Positions 5,066-9,085 of a stretch of DNA of 9,085 nt are shown piece after piece. The DNA is from Thermomicrobiales bacterium (GTDB lineage Bacteria; Chloroflexota; Chloroflexia; Thermomicrobiales; UBA6265): the NCBI GenBank assembly GCA_025928535.1, contig JAICJJ010000078.1, positions 1 to 9,085 of the forward strand. The letters are read 5' to 3'. The position numbers were made by a program, and so were the translations under genes. Positions within the stretch are counted from its first letter, which is position 1, and each line of letters opens with the position of its first letter. A model generated the notes under the pieces. It was given only the letters and a program-made list of their open reading frames with translations. It did no database searches and was not told where the DNA came from.

Positions 5066-7393
5066 TCAAGCGAGATCGTGCGTGTGGGCGAATGCGACCG
5101 CTTCCGCCCGCGTCGCCAACCCGAGTTTGGTGAAGATGTTGGTGACGTGGGTGGTGACCGTGCGCTGGCTGATGGACAGCGTCTCGGCGATCGCCGCGTT
5201 GGCGTGGCCGGCGGCGAGCAGCCGCAACACGTCGTGCTCGCGCGACGTCAGGCCATGCGCGCGGATGCCGAGCGCCGCCGCATCCGCGACGGTGGCGAGC
5301 GCGCTCTCCACTTCGTCGAGCGCGGCGGCGACCGGCAGCGATCGGCCGGCGGTCCATGCCGCCTCGAACGCGGCTTCGCCGAGCCGGCGACGGAGCGCCG
5401 CCTCGGCGCGGTTCGGCAATTCGCGCGCGTACGGCTGGACCGCCTCGCCGATCCGCTCGCTGATGACGTTTCCCGCGCCAAGCAACCGCGCCGCCCGCTC
5501 GGCCGACATCTTCGCCGTGAGCGCGCCGACGAGCGCCAGCAGTTCGGCAATGCCCGCAAGGTCGCCGACGGCGCGGGCAAGCGTGAGGCTTTCCCGATAC
5601 TGCGTCGCCGCGCCCGCAACATCGCCGCGGGCGTGGGCGGTCAGCCCGAGATTGCTCGATGCGTAGAACGCGCCACGGAGATCGCTCACTCCGCCGTCAT
5701 CGATCCGAAATCGACCGAGCGCTTCCGCGAACAGGGCGGCCGCTTCCGTCAGATCGCCGCGAATGTAGACCTCGATGCCCAGGCGGTTGATGCACCATGG
5801 GAGGCGAGGATCGTCCATCGCGCGCGCCAGGGCCAGCGCTTCGCGCGCCAAAGCCTCAGAGCGGTGGTGATCGCTCGTGTAGTTCATCGCCAGCGACAGC
5901 ATGAAGAGGCCGAGCAGGAGATTGACGCGATCGTCGGCGGCGCGCGCCGCGGCGATGAGTTCCGTGGCGAAGGCAGCGGCTTGTTCCTGATCGCCGTCCT
6001 GACTGGCCAGATGGGCAGCGATCCAGAGGCTGGTCCGCCGCAAGTCCGGCGGGACGTCAATCGCCGCGGCGAGCGCCCATTCGAGCCACTGCCGCCCTTC
6101 GCCCGGAAAGCCGCGAATCGTCCAGAATTCGTAAAGCGAGGTCGCGATCTGCAGGACATCCAAAGGCCGGCCGCGGTCCCGCAGCCAGTCGAGGGCCGCT
6201 CGCAGATTGGCGTGTTCGATTTCCAGCCGGTCGAGCCAGACCGTTTGATCCGGCCGCCGCTCCAGCAACGCCGCCCGCTCGACGAGACTTTGCACATGCG
6301 CGGCCTGCGCGTCGCGCGCCGTGACCGCTTCGTCGTCGTTGAGTCGTTCGGAGGCGAATTCCCGCACGGTTTCCAGCATCAGCAGGCGCGGCTCGCCATC
6401 GGGCGCGTCGACCCGACGCAACAGGTTTTGATCGAGCAGCGTCGAGGCGGCGGCCAACACGTCCGGCCCGCAATCGCCGGCCGCGCCGCAGACGGCTTCG
6501 ACCGCGTCGAGCGAGCAGCCGCCGGCGAAGATCGACAGGCGGCGAAACAGGGTTTGCTCGTCCGGGGAGAGCAGATCGTAGCTCCAGGCGATCGCTTCGC
6601 GCATCGTCTGGTGGCGCGTGGGCGCGTCGCGCGCCCCGCCGCGCAAGAGCGGCAAGCGGCGCTCCAGCCGCGTCAGCAACGCCGCGGGCGGCAGCAGATG
6701 AACCCGTGCCGCCGCCAGTTCGATGGCCAGCGGCAACCCGTCGAGCCGCCGGCAGATCGCCGCAACCGCCGGGACGTTGTGATCGGTCAGGGAAAAATCC
6801 GGCGCGACCGCCTGCGCCCGGGCCGCGAAAAGCCGGACCGCCGGGGCACTGGCGATTCGCGCCAGCGCGGGCGCATCAGCCGGGTCGGGGAGCGCCAGCG
6901 GCGACACGACGAACGCCCGTTCGCCGCTGACCCGCAGCAACACCCGACTCGTGACCATCAATTTGAGGCCCGGGCAGGCATCGAGGAGCGGCGGCAGCAA
7001 CGCGGCGGCGCTCGCCACCTGCTCGAAATTGTCGAGGATGAGCAGCATCGCCCGGTCGTGCAGGACCGACGCGAGCCGGTCGAAGGGCGATTCGGCGCCC
7101 GTCGGGCGGGCGTCAAGCGCCTGGGCGATGGCCGGCAAGACCAGATCCGGATCGCGGATGGACACCAGCGAAACGGAGGCGACGCCATCGGCGATGGCGT
7201 CGGCAACCTCGCGTCCCGCCGCGAGCGCGAGGCGCGTCTTGCCCACGCCGCCGACGCCGGTCAGCGTCAGCAGCGACGTGTCGGGAGCGAGCAGGGCGGC
7301 GCGGATCGCGGCGAGGTCTTCCGCTCGCCCGATGAGCGGCGTGCGTGAGATCGGCAAGCGCCGCTGCCGGAGTCCAGACGAGGATGCAACCAT
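5066..7393 (-). CDS. Large ATP-binding LuxR-family transcriptional regulator (AAA/NB-ARC + TPR-like + LuxR HTH)
   Basis: This is a 775-residue cytoplasmic signal-transducing regulator. An NB-ARC/AAA-type ATPase opens the protein: [12 protein letters not shown] (20-31), Walker A GVGGVGKT (46-53), Walker B LLILDNFE (117-124), sensor TSR (148-150) and the [12 protein letters not shown] motif (219-230). A winged-helix-like segment follows ([16 protein letters not shown], 260-275, to about 345). The middle, about 360-690, is a helical TPR-like repeat region rich in A/L/E/R. The C-terminus (714-775) is a complete LuxR-type DNA-binding [18 protein letters not shown]...[18 protein letters not shown]. 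This places it with MalT/LAL-like regulators, which bind DNA after ATP and ligand binding. The inducer is unknown. The start ATG (7391-7393) has GGAG 6 bases upstream and a promoter-like box beyond. It is divergent from the esterase gene and upstream of the SnoaL-like gene, so these are likely but unproven targets. Confidence 0.93.
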   Translation of the reverse strand: MVASSSGLRQRRLPISRTPLIGRAEDLAAIRAALLAPDTSLLTLTGVGGVGKTRLALAAGREVADAIADGVASVSLVSIRDPDLVLPAIAQALDARPTGAESPFDRLASVLHDRAMLLILDNFEQVASAAALLPPLLDACPGLKLMVTSRVLLRVSGERAFVVSPLALPDPADAPALARIASAPAVRLFAARAQAVAPDFSLTDHNVPAVAAICRRLDGLPLAIELAAARVHLLPPAALLTRLERRLPLLRGGARDAPTRHQTMREAIAWSYDLLSPDEQTLFRRLSIFAGGCSLDAVEAVCGAAGDCGPDVLAAASTLLDQNLLRRVDAPDGEPRLLMLETVREFASERLNDDEAVTARDAQAAHVQSLVERAALLERRPDQTVWLDRLEIEHANLRAALDWLRDRGRPLDVLQIATSLYEFWTIRGFPGEGRQWLEWALAAAIDVPPDLRRTSLWIAAHLASQDGDQEQAAAFATELIAAARAADDRVNLLLGLFMLSLAMNYTSDHHRSEALAREALALARAMDDPRLPWCINRLGIEVYIRGDLTEAAALFAEALGRFRIDDGGVSDLRGAFYASSNLGLTAHARGDVAGAATQYRESLTLARAVGDLAGIAELLALVGALTAKMSAERAARLLGAGNVISERIGEAVQPYARELPNRAEAALRRRLGEAAFEAAWTAGRSLPVAAALDEVESALATVADAAALGIRAHGLTSREHDVLRLLAAGHANAAIAETLSISQRTVTTHVTNIFTKLGLATRAEAVAFAHTHDLA

Positions 7394-7420
7394 GGCGACT
7401 CCGTTGCGCGTCCGGTCATC

Positions 7421-7449
7421 ATGATAGCGCGACAGCAGTTCTGGTCGCC
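7421..7449 (-). promoter_or_regulatory. Putative promoter of the LuxR-family regulator gene
   Basis: On the minus strand 7426-7421 reads TATCAT, 5 of 6 bases of the -10 consensus. It lies 27 bases before the start codon. Seventeen bases further upstream is GCGACC (7449-7444), which keeps only the central GAC of the -35 consensus. The -10 is convincing and the -35 weak. Confidence 0.4.
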
Positions 7450-7493
7450 GTCGGCCGCCGCAAGCGCGACGGGCAGGACATTGAATGGACGGG

Positions 7494-7578
7494 GCGCGTC
7501 AACGGCGTGTGCAGATCGGGTCGGTAGGGGCACGGCATGCCGTGCCCGGTGGTCCGCCGGACCACAACGTTGACGCGC
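7494..7578. repeat. Nested palindromic element in the divergent promoter region
   Basis: Three inverted repeats are nested. The outer arms 7494-7504 (GCGCGTCAACG) and 7568-7578 (CGTTGACGCGC) are perfectly complementary over 11 bp. Inside lie a perfect 20-bp palindrome centred at 7537/7538 (7528-7547, half-site GGGCACGGCA) and a second palindrome at 7549-7565 with 8-bp arms GTGGTCCG/CGGACCAC around one base. The whole could fold as a three-way junction or cruciform. The inner core resembles a GTAGGGGCACGGCATGCC repeat that I recall from intergenic DNA of several phyla. It lies 101 bases upstream of the regulator start and 63 bases upstream of the esterase start. Whether it is an insertion or an operator cannot be told from the sequence. 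Confidence 0.75.
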
Positions 7579-7641
7579 ACCCTGAAGCGGCGTCGCGCTG
7601 CGCGCCGATGCATGACACTACATCGAAGGAGGCCGCACTCC

Positions 7642-8949
7642 ATGTCTGACCCCACGCCGACGTACGCCACGCTCGACGCCTGGATCGCCGCCGAGGCGAT
7701 CCCGTTCACCCTCGATGACCCCGCGTCGTTCAACGCCGCCGTCGATGCGGTGATCTCCTCTCTCGGCGACGCCGTCGCCTTGCTCGGCTTCGGCGAAGCG
7801 CTGCACGGCGGGGAAGCATTGCTCCGCTTCCGCAACCGACTGTTCCAGCGGCTGGTCGAAGCGCACGGCTACCGCGCCATCGCCATCGAAAGCAGCTTTC
7901 CGCGCTCGCGCCTCGTCGACGATTTCGTGGCCGGCCGCGGCCCGACATCGTACGACGAAGTGCGAGACGCCGGCTTCAGCCACGATTTCGGCCGGCTCGA
8001 AGCCAATCGCGAGCTCGTTGAATGGATGCGGGACTACAACACCGATCCTTCCCACGCCGTCATGATTGCGTTCTCCGGCTTCGACAGCCCGACCGAAGCG
8101 ACGGGAACCGACAGTCCGCGCCAACTCCTGGCATTCGCGCTCGCTTACCTCGCTGCGATCGATCCCGCCCTGGCGCAGGCGCATCGCGAACGAATCGAGC
8201 CGCTCCTTGGCCAGGACGCCGCCTGGGAAAACCCGGCGGCGATGCTCGACCCCACCCAGGCGATCGGCCTGTCGCCGGCCGCGACCACGTTGCGGATCGA
8301 GACGGAAGAACTCATCTCCGAAATGCACGCGCGGCGCCCCGAACTGGTCGCGCAAAGCGGCTGGAGCCGTTACGCGGAGGCCGTTCACCATGCCTCGGCG
8401 GCGCGGCAGATGCTGAACTACCACGCCGAGTTGGCGCGATCGTCCGACGATCGCGTCTCCAACCTGCTCGGCCTGCGCGACGCGATGATGGCGGACAACC
8501 TGGCCTCCATGGTCGCCCGCGAGCGCGGCCGCGGGAAGGTGTTCGCCTTCGCGCACAACGCCCATCTGCAACGCGGACCGATCAGCATGCGGTACGGCGA
8601 CGATGTCTTCGCCTGGCAGCCGGCGGGCGCGCATCTGGCCGCAATGCTCGGCCCGGCCTACGCCGCCATCGGCTCGGCGGTCGGCGTCTCGGCGGCAAAC
8701 GGCATCGGCCAGCCCGAACCCGGCACGCTCGAATCGTTGCTGACCGCCGCGCCCGGCCCGGCGCGGCTCATTCCCACGCATCGGGGCGCAGGGTTGCCGG
8801 CCACCGACCTCGCGGCGTTGCCGACTCGATCGGCCAGCGCGCGGAACGGCAGTTACTTCCCGCTGACGCCGCGAAGCCTGGCTGATTTCAATTGGCTGGC
8901 CGTCTTCGACGAGACAGGCTACGCCCGGCGCGCGACGCCGCTCCCTTGA
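7642..8949 (+). CDS. Erythromycin esterase-family protein
   Basis: This 435-residue protein belongs to the erythromycin esterase (Ere) superfamily. Founding members hydrolyse the lactone ring of 14-membered macrolides; many relatives act on other or unknown substrates. The key family motifs are present in order: FGEALHGG (50-57, with Glu52 and His55), AIAIESSFPRSRLVDDFVAGRG (79-100, with Glu83) and the His-bearing segment VFAFAHNAHLQRG (300-312, His305 and His308). GYRAIAIESS and NLASMVARE also fit. No signal peptide or membrane segment is seen, so it should be cytoplasmic. Its length is close to that of known Ere enzymes. The ATG at 7642 has a strong AAGGAGG 9 bases upstream (7626-7632). A frame open to 7537 runs into the palindromic element and is excluded. 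Macrolide resistance is possible but not shown, because many homologues come from non-producing environmental bacteria. Confidence 0.92.
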   Translation: MSDPTPTYATLDAWIAAEAIPFTLDDPASFNAAVDAVISSLGDAVALLGFGEALHGGEALLRFRNRLFQRLVEAHGYRAIAIESSFPRSRLVDDFVAGRGPTSYDEVRDAGFSHDFGRLEANRELVEWMRDYNTDPSHAVMIAFSGFDSPTEATGTDSPRQLLAFALAYLAAIDPALAQAHRERIEPLLGQDAAWENPAAMLDPTQAIGLSPAATTLRIETEELISEMHARRPELVAQSGWSRYAEAVHHASAARQMLNYHAELARSSDDRVSNLLGLRDAMMADNLASMVARERGRGKVFAFAHNAHLQRGPISMRYGDDVFAWQPAGAHLAAMLGPAYAAIGSAVGVSAANGIGQPEPGTLESLLTAAPGPARLIPTHRGAGLPATDLAALPTRSASARNGSYFPLTPRSLADFNWLAVFDETGYARRATPLP

Positions 8950-8995
8950 CGACAGGGGCGCGCAACATTGAGGCGCGCAGAGCGCGGCGCGGCAT

Positions 8996-9074
8996 CGTCA
9001 TCCTGAGCGAAGTCGAAGGATCTCGTCGTCTGTCACCACGAAGAACGAGATGCTTCGACAAACTCAGCATGACG
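8996..9074. repeat. Dispersed hairpin repeat, copy 3 (full, reversed orientation)
   Basis: The left arm (8996-9026, CGTCATCCTGAGCGAAGTCG...) is type B and the right arm (9045-9074, ending CTCAGCATGACG) is type A. The order is opposite to copy 1 at 481-557, so this copy lies in reverse orientation. The arms pair over about 30 bases with small mismatches around an 18-base spacer. It starts 46 bases after the esterase stop, behind a weak 6-bp GCGCGC stem (8958-8963/8973-8978) with no T-run. In some orientations and frames the arms encode peptides such as MLSLSKH and DPSTSLRMT, which are artefacts of the repeat. Confidence 0.8.
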
Positions 9075-9085
9075 GGGTTGCGACG

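Noticed and set aside
3066..5357. Minus-strand open frame of 763 codons
   Set aside because: It is low-complexity Arg/Ala/Gly-rich, crosses several real genes and the intergenic repeats, and has no motif. It is a shadow frame.
5078..7348. Plus-strand open frame of 756 codons opposite the LuxR-type regulator
   Set aside because: The opposite strand has an ordered ATPase, helical region and HTH. This frame is Arg/Gln-rich without motifs, as expected of an antisense frame in GC-rich DNA.
7618..8781. Minus-strand open frame of 387 codons opposite the esterase gene
   Set aside because: It shows no motif and overlaps a gene with conserved catalytic residues. It is a shadow frame.
8888..9070. 60-codon minus-strand frame encoding MLSLSKH and DPSTSLRMT peptides
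   Set aside because: These peptides come directly from the arms of the dispersed hairpin repeat and are a familiar false-gene pattern.

Overview
This is a GC-rich window (by eye about two thirds G+C or more). It carries seven supported protein genes, and its intergenic spaces are filled with short palindromic and tandem repeats. Three things point to a Chloroflexota (Thermomicrobia/Sphaerobacter-like) bacterium: the codon use, the Tat-exported solute-binding protein without a lipobox, and the dispersed inverted repeats that spell peptides such as 'MLSLSKH' and 'DPSTSLRMT' when translated. This assignment is inference. No RNA gene, CRISPR array, transposase or prophage gene was seen.

Layout from left to right. 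A small uncharacterised gene of 106 residues (58-378, minus) is followed by about 350 bases without a gene. That space is packed with octamer tandem repeats that flank a hairpin element. Next comes a four-gene plus-strand operon (735-4154) for an osmoprotectant-type ABC importer of the OpuC/YehXYWZ/OsmF class. Its order is permease, Tat-exported quaternary-amine-binding protein, ATPase with one CBS-like domain, second permease. The last two junctions are 4-base GTGA overlaps, which suggests translational coupling. A perfect 14-bp stem-loop lies just after the binding-protein stop codon, inside what would be the start of the ATPase gene.

A 203-base convergent spacer (4155-4357) contains a half copy of the dispersed repeat plus the same octamers. 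It separates the operon from a minus-strand pair: a large ATPase/LuxR-type regulator (5066-7393) and, downstream of it, a small secreted SnoaL-like protein (4358-4885). The regulator is transcribed divergently from an erythromycin-esterase-family gene (7642-8949, plus). Their shared upstream region holds a nested set of palindromes (7494-7578). The window ends with another full copy of the dispersed hairpin repeat, in the opposite orientation to the first.

How the genes may work together: the importer subunits form one complete transporter, and this is the firmest functional statement. The regulator next to and divergent from the esterase suggests, but does not prove, local control of the esterase and possibly of the SnoaL-like gene. 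I found no convincing undescribed multi-gene system. The most unusual content is the architecture of the repeats and the stem-loop within the transporter operon.
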